A stretch of DNA of 64,000 bases from Mauremys mutica (GCF_020497125.1 NC_059082.1:26620965-26684964), one strand, 5' to 3'; shown: positions 9,421 through 21,770, counted from the stretch's first letter. The notes: generated by a model not told the origin, from the sequence alone. A program made the numbers and translations.

Positions 9421-9519
9421 CCTTTTGTGCCTGTCACCGTATGTGTACTAGATGCCGCTGACAGAGGCGGTTCAACAGCGCTACACAGCAGCATGCTTTT
9501 GCTTTTGCATGACAGCAGA

Positions 9520-10307
9520 GATGGTTACCAGCCATATTGTACCATCTACCACACCATAAATTGGTAATAAGATGGGCATGGTTAGCAGTCCTTTTGCACT
9601 GCACCATTTGCTGCTGTCATAAGTGCCCCTGGCTGCTCTTAGCCAGGGGCGCAAAAGCCAAAATTGGGAATGACTCCCTGAGTCAATCCCTCCTTTTTGG
9701 TATCTAAAAATAGAATCAGTCCTGCCTAGAATATGGGCAAGTGTACCAGAGAACCACTGTATCAGAGAACCAGAGAGCACAGCTGCTCTGTGTCAGATCC
9801 TGCATAGATTATGAGCTGTATGCTATTCACAGGGGGTGCTCCTGCAACAACCCCACCTGTTCATTCCATTCTTCCCCAGCCTTCCTGGGCTACCATAGCA
9901 TTGTCCCCCCACTTGTGTGATGAAGTAATAAAGAATGCAGGAATAAGACACAGTGACTTGTTAGTGAGAAATGAGTGGAAGGCAGCCTCCAGCTGCTATG
10001 ATAGTCCAGATAGGACATTAAGGAGTGTGGAGGAGAGGAGCCCAGCATCCTGCTGCTAGTCCAGGGGCAATTGAATCTTTTCTTTACACATGAAGGGTTG
10101 GGGGCTGATGAAGCTCAGCCCCCTGTGGCGATGATGACGATGGTTATCAGCCATATTGTACCATCTACCAGGAAAAATTAGGGCCAGGCGCTCTTGATCG
10201 ACCTAACGGATGGTAGTCTGCATGGTTACCAGTCCTTTTGCACTGCCCCATGTGCCAATAGGCTGATGATGACGATGACGGATACCAGTCGTATTGTACC
10301 ATCAGCC
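9520..10307. repeat. Five dispersed copies of a 32-43 bp motif
   Basis: The motif is gatgacgatggttaccagcc followed by 'atattgtaccatctacca', with variants. Copies are at about 9520-9552, 9578-9612, 10129-10171, 10221-10252 and 10264-10307. On the plus strand each can be read as D-D-G-Y-Q-P/S-Y/F-C-T-I/A. The spacing is irregular (about 55-520 bases), so it is not a simple tandem array. Function is unknown. Confidence 0.6.
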
Positions 10308-10745
10308 ATCCATAGCGTGGGGGGAGCAAGGATGTTGGTGTTGAGTGCTGCACCATCGCGTCTATCTGCAGCATTCAGTAAAGATAGGGTGACATGTAAA
10401 AGAGTCAAGAGAGGATTGTTTTCCCTTTCACTTCTGGGGGTGGTTGGGGGGCTGCGTAAATTGCCGAGCTATGCCCTGACCCACCGCGGACACTGTTTTT
10501 GACCCTAGAAGCATTTGGAGCTGAGCCAAGAATGCAAATCCTTTTCGGAGACAGCAGGAACTGTGGGATACCTTGCGTCCTCAGTCCCCCCTCCCTCCAT
10601 GAGCGTCCATTTGAATCTTTGGCTTTCCGTTACGCTCGTCATGCAGCAGCGTGCTGAGTCTCTGCTATGCCATCTGTCCGGAGATTTTTTTAAAAATACT
10701 TTGGACCAGGCTTAACATTACAGTAATTCCCCTAATTACATGCAG

Positions 10746-11087
10746 GAGTCTCCGAGCGAGATCACCCTGAGGACGGTCACTGAAGGAGATAGAGAGCGCA
10801 TGCTGCGTGAAAGCCAGCACAAACCAGGGCCCTACGCAGCCGTGCTCGGGGAGGCAATGCTCCCTGAGTACCTCATGAAAGCCTGGCGCGGAAAAGTGTG
10901 CTACCACGGAGCACCCAATAAGGCAGCTCTCCCCAGGAACCTCCTGCGGAGGCTTTTCGATTACCTCCAGGAGAGGTTCGTGGAGATCTCCCAGGAGGAT
11001 TTCTGTTCTATCCCCATATATAGAGAGACCTCCTTTTCACATACTTCAGATTCCTGTTATATTAAGAATAAAAGTTTACATGGTTAA
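10746..11087 (+). pseudogene. Third Harbinger-associated exon, copy 2 (unknown function)
   Basis: A splice acceptor (attacatgcag) ends at 10745. The frame is open for about 113 codons: SPSEITLRTVTEGDRERML, then GPYAAVLGEAMLPEYLMKAW, then GKVCYHGAPNKAALPRNLLR and YLQERFVEISQEDFCSIP. This is the best preserved of the three copies. Homology to the copy at 25337 ends after SIP (about 11022); the last 21 codons before the stop look non-homologous, so the natural end was probably lost. An AATAAA-like hexamer near 11066 may be its polyadenylation signal. The exon lies in the intron of the minus-strand myb gene, whose exon 1 donor is at 11096. I do not recognise the protein family, and no catalytic motif is evident. 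Confidence 0.65.
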
Positions 11088-11096
11088 AGCACTTAC

Positions 11097-11590
11097 CGAC
11101 TGCTCCTTCCCCTGATTCAGGATCCGGGTTAATGGCCGGGGAGGGTTGGTAGGGGATCTCCGTGACGGTAATGAAGAGATCCTGGCTGTCGGGGAAACCA
11201 GCGTTGTAAGCGCTGTCGCCTGCCTCGTACTCCAGAAACTCTTCTTCATCTTCCCCGTCCGCGAACATCGCCGAGGAACTGGCCGTCGACACTGTCCCAT
11301 CGTCAGAGTCCATGGTCATTGGTGGGGCAGTGGTGGCAGGCTCCGTAGCGTCCGTTTGCCGCTTTGTTTTTTTGGTAGCCTTGTCTGGGGTCCTTGATTT
11401 TCACGCGGCGCTGCGTTGCATCCCAGCTGTATCCTCTGTCTTTGGCTTTGGAGACCTTCTTGTAGGTCTTTGCATTCCGTTATTTGGAGCGCAGCTCCGA
11501 AAGCACAGACTCCTCGCCCCTCACTCCGATCAGATCCAAGAGTTCCCGGTCAGTCTATGCTGGGTCCCTCTTTCTATTCAGAGATTACAT
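11097..11590 (-). pseudogene. Harbinger myb/SANT protein, exon 1 (copy 2), broken
   Basis: The start ATG is at 11590-11588. The frame then reads the trihelix domain with stops at codon 2, at the first conserved Trp and after ELRSK. Recognisable blocks are TDRELLDLIG, GEESVLSELRS and TQRRVKIKDPRQGYQK. A frameshift follows, and the acidic part reads DEEEFLEYEAGDSAYNAGFP then DSQDLFITV. The exon ends at a good donor (gtaagt, 11096 downward). The domain would have bound element DNA, but this copy cannot be translated through. Confidence 0.7.
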
Positions 11591-12010
11591 GAACTCCTCT
11601 GCTGGAGAGCTCTGCATCGCTGCCGGTGCTGCTGAGCTCGCCCCGATGTCCAACCAGGAAATGAGATTCTAACTGTCCAGACAGGAAAAGGAATTCAAAT
11701 TTTCCCGGGACTTTTCCTGTGTGGCTGGTCAGAGCATCCAAGCTCGGACTGCTGTCCAGAGCGTCAACAGAGTGGTGCAGTGTGGGATAGCTCCCGGAGC
11801 TAGTAAGTTCGATTTGCATCCACACCTAGCCTAATTCGACATAGCCATGTCGAATTTAGCGCTACTCCCCTCGTCGGGATGGAGTACCGAATTCGAACTA
11901 AAGAGCCCTCTAGGTCGAACTAAATGGCTTCCTGGTGTGGACGGGTGCACGGTTAATTCGAATTAACGCTGCTAAATTCGAATTAAAGTCCTAGTGTAGA
12001 CCAGGCCTAA

Positions 12011-14213
12011 GATGTTTATGAGTCTGCTACTGTTCCCAGATAACAGGCCTAATTCTTTAGCTTAAACAGCAGAGACTCCTTGATTTAAAAGCAAGAAGCA
12101 GCCAGCTTTTATCCCCACTGGGTATCACATTGAAATTCTGACATTTATGTAGATTTCATAGTTACTTCAATACAATTCCACTATTTACCCTCAGTTAACT
12201 AAACAATTATATGGATTTAGGTCACTTAGGCACATCTGAAAATTTTACCATAAGTTATATTTTCTTTTATATTAGTACATCTTCATATTTTCTTGTATAG
12301 TTCCTACCACTGAGGCTATAACTGAAGAAGATTGAAGAAATACAAAGCCCAAAAGAATCAGGGTTAAATGCTACTAAAATACTGCGCTAAGATTTTGTAA
12401 TTTCAATATTTAACGTTGTGTTCTAACACCAATAGATGGGTACTTGGCATCACAGACTAAAGCAGATGTTAAGGCAAGAAAACTGGTAAACACTCAACAG
12501 TGCAAAAGGGTTCTATCATGATTCAGAACTTGCTGAAAACATGCTATGATTGGCTAATGTTGTGTCTGCCAATTAAAAAGAGCTAGTTACATTATTTATT
12601 TAAAACAATATCTTCTGAAAAATAACCCTTTTCTTGTTAGTGGATTGTTCAGGAGCTGATCATAGTTTCCTCAAATACATGCATTATTCATTAGTATTCA
12701 GTCTATGGGGGTTGTTCATAAACTGTTCACTTTGATTAATCACCATTTGTATTATAGTCGCCTGGTATAGATTTTCTGTTCCCTGACTGGATGATAAATT
12801 TTTAAGTCTAGAGAATAACTTCTGTTTTCCCATATACAAGGAGCAACCCTATACTTTCAAACACAATTACCTCTCTTTTACATTAAAAGCAACAAGCGAG
12901 CACAATAGTAATACAGATACAAGCTACGTACAGTAAGAATAATGATTATAAATGCTAAATAATGAATAGCCCACTTCTGAGATGAATGTTTCAATAACAT
13001 GAAACAAACTTCTGGGATCTGCAGACATTTTACAGCAAATTGCACTTAGGTATTTTATTCACAGCCATTCATAAATGAAGTGTTTGGGGTTTTTTAAAAT
13101 ATTTACGCAATTCCACAATAACTAATTATTCAACTCCTCAGCGGGTTCACAGGGTGCTTTACTCATTATATGTGCCTCCTGCACTTTAAAACTTCTGGTT
13201 CTCACCCAGCCCTGTGTTTTTGGGGTGCAGGTCCATCCCCAGATTCATAAGGAAGCCCAGTAATCTAAGCCACTTTAACACTACTTCCCTCCTCCCAAAC
13301 CAAACACTTGCACCCAACCGGTATCCTACCAAAATCAGTTTCTCTCTCGCACAGACCTTGGTGCCCGAACAGTGTTCCTAGTGTCACAGTCAAGTCAATG
13401 GGACTCCGAGCACAGACCCCTACACTGTACCGTGCCCCACACCAAAGCCTGTAGGATGCTACATGGACACCAATTCTGCGCTAGTGGATTTCATGACAGG
13501 GCTAGGGCCTTGGACTGGAAGCTCCTCAGGGGAAGGACCATTTCTTGTTTCTGTTAAGCACCAAGTCCTCTTTTGGGCAAACAATTTTTTTTTTTAACGA
13601 TGGGAATAAATTGCTGATTTTTCCTGACTTTCTTTGCTAACTAGTGAAGGAGAAAGGCACTGTTTGCACTTAGCAGAACGTGAGTACGCAAGGGTAGCTG
13701 TGCTGTACCTACTAAACTCAAGTTGTCTATGGAGAGAAAACCTTCATGTTCTGGGACATAATCTCTGCTTTCAGGCTGCTGGATAAATCAGGCAGGCACA
13801 GTTGTGCTTCCATTCACAGCATGGCGGCAAAGGTTAATGGAACTGGCAGCCTCTAGTAGAAAATTGGTTCCCTACATCCATTGTATCCATTTTGCAGTTT
13901 GAACAAAGTGTTATTTTGGCATGTGGCTATTCCCTGGGCAAACAGGATTGCACAGATCAGTTATTTATTTAGCTGCTTTCTTTTTTAAGCTGTTTGTTTT
14001 AGAAATAGTCTAGCAACTGAGCATCTACACCTAAGAACATGAAAGGTTAAAAGTTCAGATGCTATGAGGTGCCTGGACAAAGAGACAGGAAACTGAGCAT
14101 GCTGCAGTGATTGAGCAGTTTAGGAGGTAGATAAAACCATTAAAAGGCTCTCATATCTTATGCTGTCTCATGCTTCCTTGCTCTCAGTTTCCAGGCAGAG
14201 TCTGAATCTCCTT
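12011..14213. other. Non-coding AT-rich stretch
   Basis: No gene or long repeat is recognised. About 13480-13600 resembles an old SINE-type tail ('cttggactggaagctcctc', 'ggaccatttcttgt') also seen near 49580. T-runs near 13587 are simple sequence. Confidence 0.4.
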
Positions 14214-14507
14214 TTAAGTATCTCTGACATCATTTAGTTCAACACGTAGTGCTACAAGAGGCTGAACACCAAACCTCTTGAATAGTTTATCAGGTCTCTC
14301 TGCAACCTCCTTCATCTTTGCTTCTGGAAGATTAACAACAATCCTGTTAGCTAACCCCTTTTTAAAGTTATAGATACCCACAAAGCATATGATTGAGTCT
14401 CCTATTACAATAAATCTATATCCTTCTTTTGCTTCCCAGTATTCTCTCATTATGCTTTGCTGCACAGTGAAACGATCCTTTGAATCATATTCAGTGCCAA
14501 CCAGTAC
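14214..14507 (-). CDS. Probable last coding exon of an unidentified host gene
   Basis: On the minus strand a splice acceptor with a pyrimidine-rich lead (atggtttcag) ends at 14508. It is followed by an open frame of about 97 codons that closes with TAA at 14216-14214. The protein looks real: mixed composition, with segments TEYDSKDRFTVQQSIMREYW, GYRFIVIGDSIICFVGIYNF and AKMKEVAERPDKLFKRFGV, in AT-rich surroundings where a frame this long is unlikely by chance. It contains no repeat I recognise. I cannot name the gene. If real, upstream exons should lie at higher coordinates on the minus strand; I found none. It could also be a lone retained or pseudogenised exon. Confidence 0.5.
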   Translation of the reverse strand, partial: VLVGTEYDSKDRFTVQQSIMREYWEAKEGYRFIVIGDSIICFVGIYNFKKGLANRIVVNLPEAKMKEVAERPDKLFKRFGVQPLVALRVELNDVRDT

Positions 14508-14528
14508 CTGAAACCATAAGCACTTCAT

Positions 14529-15548
14529 TTCCCTAAATAGTATTCCTTTTATCTGTCCAACAGCATCTCCTGCCTTTTACCTATTCACCATTTAAGAGCA
14601 ACTAGTTTTATCTATACTGTGCCTCTAAAACACCCTCCACACAGTCCTCAGACATTCTGGGGCTAAAATGATAACACTCATACAGTACCTTTGATCTCAA
14701 AGCGCAGTACAAACTATGCCCACGAATCACTTCATACACCACTGAAATGAAGCAACTCATAAGCTGAAAAGCAGCAACTGCTTAATAGTGCATTGCAACA
14801 TGACCACAGCAGTTAGGTCAGCAAATGGTGAATAAATTTGTTCCATCTGAACCTGCTGTTGGGATTTAGGGTAGGGGTAGGCAGAATACAATTACGGCAA
14901 GTTGGAATTTGACAAGGACAACAGTCTCAAAAGATGCTTTGGGAGTTTTAAATGACCACAAGTGGTCAGGACCTTATTTTTACATTTAATCTGGAAGATG
15001 AATGGTCACCGTGTTGTCAATGAACCTCTAACTGGTTTGCCTCAGAGCCTTTTAAATCAATACCTTATACCTCCTACTCTCTATCAAACAAAGATTTTAC
15101 ACTCAGTACAATGCAGTCGCCCTGTTTCAGCATGACAGCATGGTTTTAAAGAGAGGACTGGGAATGCTTATAAATTTACCATGTGTGTTGAAAAAGCCTT
15201 CATTTGTTTTGAACTAATTGTCTGGTCTGCAGCAGGCAGAAAAAAAACAAAAGCTTCTAAACTAATAGTCTGGGAACAAACTAGGCTTCTATTAGCAACT
15301 TTTAAAAAAAAAATTCTCTGAGCTCTGCCACCTCCCTTGAGCAAAGGTCAAAAAAAAGGGTTAGTGTCCTTTTCTGTTCTCCCTCCTGACAAAAACTAAA
15401 CAGTGTCGCTTACCAGTGAAAATACCTTGAAATGTTGGTAATAGCCATTTAATTATTTCTACTCCACAATAATTCTATGACTTGATTTGCATTAGTTCAA
15501 TACAAAATAAACCACACCCTGAATTTAGAGAGCTGTGAATGACTGGAA
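14529..15548. other. Non-coding stretch
   Basis: No gene is seen. About 14670-14770 resembles a MIR-like or related SINE ('tacctttgatctcaaagcgc', 'agtacaaac'). The remainder is AT-rich unique sequence with short A-runs. Confidence 0.4.
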
Positions 15549-15783
15549 AAGTATGTGTGCACTGCAATTAGACACCCGCGGCTGGCCCGTGCCACCTGAC
15601 TCAGGATCCTGGGATTTGGGCTAAGGGGCTGTTTAACTGTAGTGTAGATGTTGGGGCACAGTCTGTAGTCCAGGCTTCAGGACCCTGTGAGATGGGAGGG
15701 TCCCAGAACCTGGGTCCAGCCCGAGTCCAAATGTCTACACCACAGTTAGACAGCGGTGTCTAATTGCGGCATAGACATACCTA
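15549..15783. mobile_element. MITE with long terminal inverted repeats (about 235 bp)
   Basis: The left end contains gtatgtgtgcactgcaatta followed by gacac. The right end, reversed, contains gtatgtctatgccgcaatta followed by gacac. The interior has the GC-rich 'ggctggcccgtgcc' and 'ggctgtttaactg' blocks of a common turtle and crocodile MITE. A related copy is at 27365-27580. Confidence 0.75.
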
Positions 15784-16460
15784 CCGAGGCCAGAAAAGAG
15801 AGCAAATACAATATGATGACCACTGACACAGGTGCACGATTTCTCTCAGATTCACCAAGTTCTAAGATTCCTTTTATGTCCGGTGTGGTAAACACAGAGC
15901 TCCTGGACCAATACTGGACCACCTGATGTTTCATGTGGAACCACATAAATACATTTCAATTTTTCAGAATTTGAGTTTTCATTTAAAAAAAAGTTTCGAG
16001 CCTCGTGACTGCAAAGAACCCTTTCCAAATATGAAACTGTGTTGTCTTGACTCTGCAGACAGCCATAAACATCAGCTCAGAGGTGTGAAATTTTCTGCCT
16101 CAGATTCATCTCATCAAGATGTGAACTCTAAGCCTAACGGTGACACTTCAAATGTGAGCTATTTAGTAGTTGATCATTTTAGCAGATGGAATGGGAGAAG
16201 GGGTGGGAGAGAGGGAAGCGGGAGGCTGAATCTTTTAGATTCAGAATCTGTAAGCTTTTTAGAGCAGAGACTGTCAGGGCCTGGTTGCAGCTGCCCAGGA
16301 GAGTAAGACCACCCATGACGGCCCTGTGCAGCTCCCTGCACCTTGGATCCAGAGGTAGGCAAGAGAACAGAGGCAACTTGCTGTATTCCATACCCAAACC
16401 CTTGGGGCAAAAAAAGGTGGTGGAAAGGTGTAGAGCCTGCAACCATCTGGCCAGCAGAGC
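15784..16460. other. Non-coding stretch
   Basis: No gene is recognised. Open frames around 16180-16545 on both strands show no protein-like pattern. Confidence 0.35.
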
Positions 16461-16955
16461 TAAGGGCTGGCCTACACTGAAAACTTGCATAGGCATAGCT
16501 ACCTCTTTCAGGGGGTGTGAAAAATCCACACTGCAAGAGATGTAGCAAAGCCAGGGTAGACGGAAGAACTCTTCCATCAACCTAGCTACCGCCTGTCAGG
16601 GAGGTAGATTAACTGCAGCAATGGAGTACCCTCCTGTCACTGTAGCAAGTGTCTAGGGCAGTGGTCTCCAAACTTTTTTGATCACACACCCCATCAGTAA
16701 AAAATTTTGAGCATGCACTCCCTGCCGCGCCGGCTCTACCATTTTTGCCAAAGCCAAAAAAAAAGCCGCTCGGACTCCTGCCCGAACAGCCGAAGTAAAA
16801 AAAAAACAACAACAAAAAACACTCCTCCTGCCGCTCACCCCCAAGGATCCTCTTGTGTACCCCCTGGGGTGTGCACACCTCACTTTGGAGACCACTAGTC
16901 TAGGGAAGCACAGAAGCTATGCTGCTATAGCGTTTTAAGTGTAAACATAGCCTTA
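16461..16955. mobile_element. MITE split by a younger hAT MITE
   Basis: The ends are ctaagggctggcctacactg on the left and, reversed, ctaaggctatgtttacactt on the right. TAA and TTA at the edges suit a three-base Harbinger-like target site. The hAT MITE at 16659-16897 sits inside; without it the element is about 250 bp. Confidence 0.65.
16659..16897. mobile_element. hAT MITE (239 bp) with exact target duplication
   Basis: The left end is cagtggtctccaaac; the right end, reversed, is tagtggtctccaaag. An exact 8-bp duplication, gtctaggg, lies at 16651-16658 and 16898-16905. No coding content. Confidence 0.9.
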
Positions 16956-17089
16956 GTCAATACCAGGGGATGGGAGCAAGCCACACCTGGAAGTTGTCAG
17001 TAGCAAGTTACTCCTCCCTTCCCCACTTCCCATCTACAGGAGCAAGAGGAGACGGGCTCTTCCCGGATGGCATATATACACACAACCCT
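16956..17089. other. Short non-coding spacer
   Basis: Nothing is recognised between the MITE and the CR1 tail. Confidence 0.3.
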
Positions 17090-17384
17090 GTACTCATGGC
17101 ATCGGGCAAAGGCTAGGACTATAACAGGGTTTAAAAGAGAACTGGATAAATTCATGGAGGTTAAGTCCATTAATGGCTATTAGCCAGGATGGGTAAGGAA
17201 TGGTGTCCCTAGCCTCTGTTTGTCAGAGGGTGATGATGGACGGCAAGAGAGAGATCACTTGATCATTACCTGTTAAGTTCACTCCCTCTGGGGCACCTGG
17301 CATTGGCCACTGTTGGTAGACAGGATACTGGGCTGGATGGACCTTTGGTCTGACCCAGTATGGCTGTTCTTATGTTCTTATGTA
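17090..17384 (+). mobile_element. CR1 LINE 3' untranslated tail
   Basis: This carries the well-known turtle CR1 tail blocks: 'gggtttaaaagagaactgga', 'ggtgtccctagcctctg', 'cactccctctggggcacctg', 'ggtctgacccagtatgg' and the terminal 'ttcttatgttcttatg' repeats. No coding part remains. Confidence 0.9.
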
Positions 17385-17414
17385 AAGCCACAATAGTTCA
17401 GTTACTGCATAAAA

Positions 17415-17727
17415 GCCAGGACTACGCTACAAACTTTTGCTGACGTAGCCTTGTCAGTCAAGAGTGTGAGGAGGTGTGATTTGTGACTGATAGCTGTGCT
17501 GGAAAAAGCCCCTTGTATAGCTGCTCTTCTACCAATACAGCGGGGGGAGGGGGTTGTTGTTTTGGGGGTTTTTTTGGTGGGGTAGTTGGGAATATAACCT
17601 AGACTAAGCTATACTGGCAAAAACACAGTTTTGCTGTTATACCAGCAAAGCTTTCTAAGTATGGATGCAGCTATAGCATACTGGTGTAGCTATACTGGCA
17701 AAGCGATTCCAGTATAGACCTAGCCAA
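17415..17727. mobile_element. MITE related to common turtle palindromic DNA elements
   Basis: The left part reads gactacgctacaaacttttg and the right part, reversed, reads ggctaggtctatactggaat. Several 'tagctatactggcaaa' motifs recur inside (about 17608, 17636, 17680). Boundaries are approximate. Confidence 0.55.
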
Positions 17728-20700
17728 AGGCTATAACCTACCCTTGACCCTTGTATCAACCTCCCACAGGTAATTCTGTTGTGGGTGAGAGGAATACCCT
17801 CTTAAACTTACTTCCTGGCTTATAATTAAATATAGAATTCAGCCCACATCACAGAACAAGTCTGAGTCCCCTGCATCAAAACAGGGTTATAAAACACATT
17901 TTCCAGAAACACCTTCAGATTCTACAGATGCATCCCTCAAGTGAAAATCCCTCTTCAAGGCTCCCCACCATATTGCGTAATGTATATTAATATGTACCAA
18001 GATTCCTATATGTACCATATAGAGAAGGCCAGGAGAACATCTGGGACACTGTTTCAACCTCTAGGTAAAATGGCCTTCCTCAGAGCAGGCAGTTTATTGA
18101 GGGAGCACTGTATTTTATGAGATAGGACTAGGACAGTTCTTCCTTCCTACATAATGAAGTTGGAGCAAGCAGCGTGAGACTTAACATCTCTGTGACTTCC
18201 ACCTCAGGAGGCCACAACAAAGCAGAGTACTTTTTTCCAAAAGTATTTTACTGTAAAAGTGAATGAGTAATATTAATGCCTAAAACATGCACCAAGGGAA
18301 CAAGAGGCTGCAAAATATTAAATTAACTCTAGACCACATTAGCATAGCTTTGATCTGCAAGAACAGTACTGGCAATAAACTTTAACTTTATACTGAATTT
18401 TTTTTAAACCTCACTGTAGTTTCTTCTATTTTTGTGCGTGTGCCTAATCTTAACTTCAAATTCAGCATGCAAGTCACCCCACGTGTTTAAGTCTAGCCCA
18501 GATTTATACAGAACACACATCCTCCTTCTTCAAAGGTTGACTGATCCAAGTCCAACAACTGTAATCAAAGGATGCGTTTTATTTTTGGTTTAATGTTAGC
18601 AGCTGAAGTCTAAAGTTTGAAGTTCATACTGAATGTGTTCAACAATGTTATATTTTAATAATTCAGATAACTAGCCAAAAAACCCACCCTAATACTTATG
18701 TTAAAAAAAATCCTTTTAGCCACTTTAAAAGACTATCAAATTTGCCATCACAAAATGCACAAAGATGATTTTTATTCCCTCAGATGACTAGCACACCTAG
18801 ACAGAAACTATAACAATCATTTTTGAAGTTTTTCCATTTTCTATGTATCTGATTTTCTGCCACTCAAACCAGTACAACGAACCTAAGTTTAGAGAAATAT
18901 AAAAATGAAACCTATGTCCCAGAAGACACGCTCATGCTTTAGTTAGTACATTTCTAACATATTTACAATTTAAACATTTTGCACTGATTTCCCTCTCCCT
19001 GCAACTGAAGCTTTTAAGGATCTCTGTCTATTTTCTTCTAGAGTTGAGAACTATTCTCCTCATGAATGTTCTCACTTCGACAGGGATAGGCACAGCATTT
19101 TCCTTTTGCTAGGAAAGTAGCTGACTAGCGCTTCCTATAACGTTGCTGTTCAGTTCAAGAGCCATGGAGCTGTGGCCATCCTGCCATGAACCCGATAGTC
19201 TCCCTTTTATGAAACTCCAAAGTTCCACCTGCTCAGGAGGAGCAAGCTACAGGCATTCCTAAACCCGGAGCTGCTGCACACTGTAGTGCAAAATGCAACA
19301 AGGCCACTAGGGCCATTCACAAAGCCTGCTCAGATGGGTCAGATTTTCAATGGGTCTCCTTGAGTGTACCTGCAAACAGATTGAGTGCATCCATTTTGCA
19401 TACTGAGAAACCACCAGCTGAATCATGAGTGCTTAGACTGAACAGAAAAGGAGAATCGCACTCATAAGCATCAGAAAAGACTAAAGAGCCTTGAAAAGGA
19501 AGCACTTTGTATGGGAAAATGGCTGTACATATTGGCATTTTACATTTGAATTTTTGCTTATTTGGTATAATGGAAAATTGCAAACGTTATACAATGTCAG
19601 CTATTACCATGTACATAATAATTGGGCCACATAATTCATTTCTAGTAGCTATTAGTAGGAAGCCAAGTGTAAAAGAAATAGTTTATGAGCAAGCCCTTTT
19701 TCTAAGGATTTATGGTTGCGTATGACCTTCAGTTAGCAAAGCTAATGTGATTCATTCCACTGAAGGAATCGGAGTATGTTTTCCAAATCCTTATTTTGCA
19801 TCTTTAAAATCCTTTGTCTTTTGGTTTCTTCTGTACTCATTTTGAAGAGTGTGTAATTTAACGTATGAGGTAGTTTTTCTTCCTGTAATGGGCTCATCCA
19901 TTTAAAGATAGGAAAGCAGCAGTGCTAGCTTTTTTTATTTATTTATTTGTTTTTTAAATTAAATTACTTCCCTTGAAACTAAATAATAATGGCTCCAACT
20001 ACAAAAATCAAAATAAGTAGTGTCAGCAAAAAAGGGGGTGGAGTGCTCCACAAAGAATACAAATGGAAGGAAAAGATGAAATATCCACGCTTGCAATCTT
20101 TATACAGCCAAAACTCCCAGTGAAGCCAGTAAGTACATGCCTGACTGTAAGTGATATGCTCCATTCAGTATTGATGGTTTTGCTAAATTCTCTACAATTG
20201 CAGTAATCTGCTAAAGCCTTAATATATTTGTTATTGGATCCAAAATGGTAAGGGCCCTATCCTGTAATCCCAAGTAAGGGCTTCCTATGCAGGGGAGGGA
20301 AGAAAAGAAAAATAACCAAAAAAATGAAATGAAGGGTAGAGATATCAAAAAATTATGGTTAGATCAAAGACAAATACAACCTGTACTCTGCTCCATTTCT
20401 TAGTGCTCTATCGATTTTGACATAGGTCCTGAACTATGTGCAATCTTAAAGTCAGGGTTTTAATAATTACAGAAAATGACACTTGATTCTATTCTTAGCT
20501 CTTCAGAAATATTATATAGTGGATAGATTAAAATATAGGCGTGCCCGAGGATTTATTAGTCATTATTTGGAGTCTGTCATTTCAGAACTAAGGGAAGTCA
20601 GTTTATAACTTCTCCCATTAACAAATACTGATTACCATGTGTAATCCTTCAAAAGTTATTTCACTGATTTGGAACAAAGTCTGGAGGACAATAATTTTTT

Positions 20701-21604
20701 CTAAAAATCAGTAGTCCATGTGCCTGTCAGAAACACAACATTCTGTTTTACTACTGAAAATAAGAGGATCAAAGTAATCTTCTAGCACCCTTAAAAAATA
20801 AATTCCCAAGTCTTTAGTTAAGAACAGAGTTTTAAACTTGTTATTCAGATAAGATTTCTACTTTTGAATTATGCTGTATATTTCACAGGCTCTCTCTGTA
20901 ACAACAAAATGACTGGAATTATTAACAGAACGTTCATTTGCATAGCACACTCTCAGCTCAAAAGCAGAATAATATTTTGCATTTATATAGCACCTTTTAC
21001 CGCAAGGGATCTTCCAAAGCTTGTCACAGGCTATACACATTAAACATCACTGAAACATACAATGCCTTCTGATTTGGGGAAAACTTCCACTGAAGTCAGT
21101 GGGAGGTTTAAATGAATGGAGTGCAGAATCCAGCCCATGGAATTTGTGATTGCCAGCTAGAATGTACAAAGTATTAAGAAGATTTTTAAAGTGTTTTGAT
21201 TAGGATAGTGCAGCAAACCAAAGATTTCTGACTTACCTCTATAAATTATAGTATTCCTTGCAACTAGATTTTTTACTGCTCTTCTCAAATAGCCTTTTTG
21301 CAAGTTACTCCTGTTCATATTTCTAAAGATGATAGCACTGGATCCTTTGAGTGGGATAGAAAAAGGATTCCAACTGTAAACAGTGGATGAATATGCTGGA
21401 GGGAAAAAAGGTGAATTCCTACTAGTTTATCAAGCCAGTTCCCTGCAAGTCAAAAGGTTAATTTGTATTATTACTAATAATTTCTGTTGTGATGGTGACC
21501 AGAAATCCTGGCTCCATCACGCTAAGCACATTACAAAAGACAGCTCCTGCCCCAAAGAGCTTACAGTGAAACTAATCATGCAGGGTGAAATTCCATGCTG
21601 CATC
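17728..21604. other. Long non-coding stretch
   Basis: No gene is recognised. About 20965-21060 is MIR-like SINE sequence ('gcatttatatagcacctttt'), and about 21070-21140 and 21490-21590 resemble other old SINE tails ('ccccaaagagcttacagt'). The rest is AT-rich and looks unique, including 19140-19330, where the GC content is higher but no frame is protein-like. Confidence 0.4.
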
Positions 21605-21770
21605 TGAGGGTATGTCTACACTATGAAATTGGGTCGATTTTGTAGAAGTCGATCTTTAGAAAACGATTTTATACAGTCGATCGTGCGTGTCCCCACTAAG
21701 TGCATTAGATTGGCGGAGTGTGTCCCCAATACTGTGGCTAGCATCGACTAGCGGAGTGGTGCACTGTGGG

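Larger units (their letters stand above)
2659..12007 (+). mobile_element. Harbinger-type element, copy 2 (about 9.35 kb, with nested insertions)
   Basis: The ends are inverted: the left end reads gggtacgtctacacta and the right end, reversed, reads ggcctggtctacacta. Both are flanked by TAA (2656-2658 and 12008-12010), the three-base duplication typical of PIF/Harbinger. Contents in order: a deleted transposase, a nested hAT (3300-7762), the transposase end, two tandem myb 3' ends, a second copy of the element's 5' block, a short repeated motif, the third exon, and myb exon 1 on the minus strand. Without the hAT insertion the element is about 4.9 kb. All frames are broken, so it is not autonomous. 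Confidence 0.85.
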
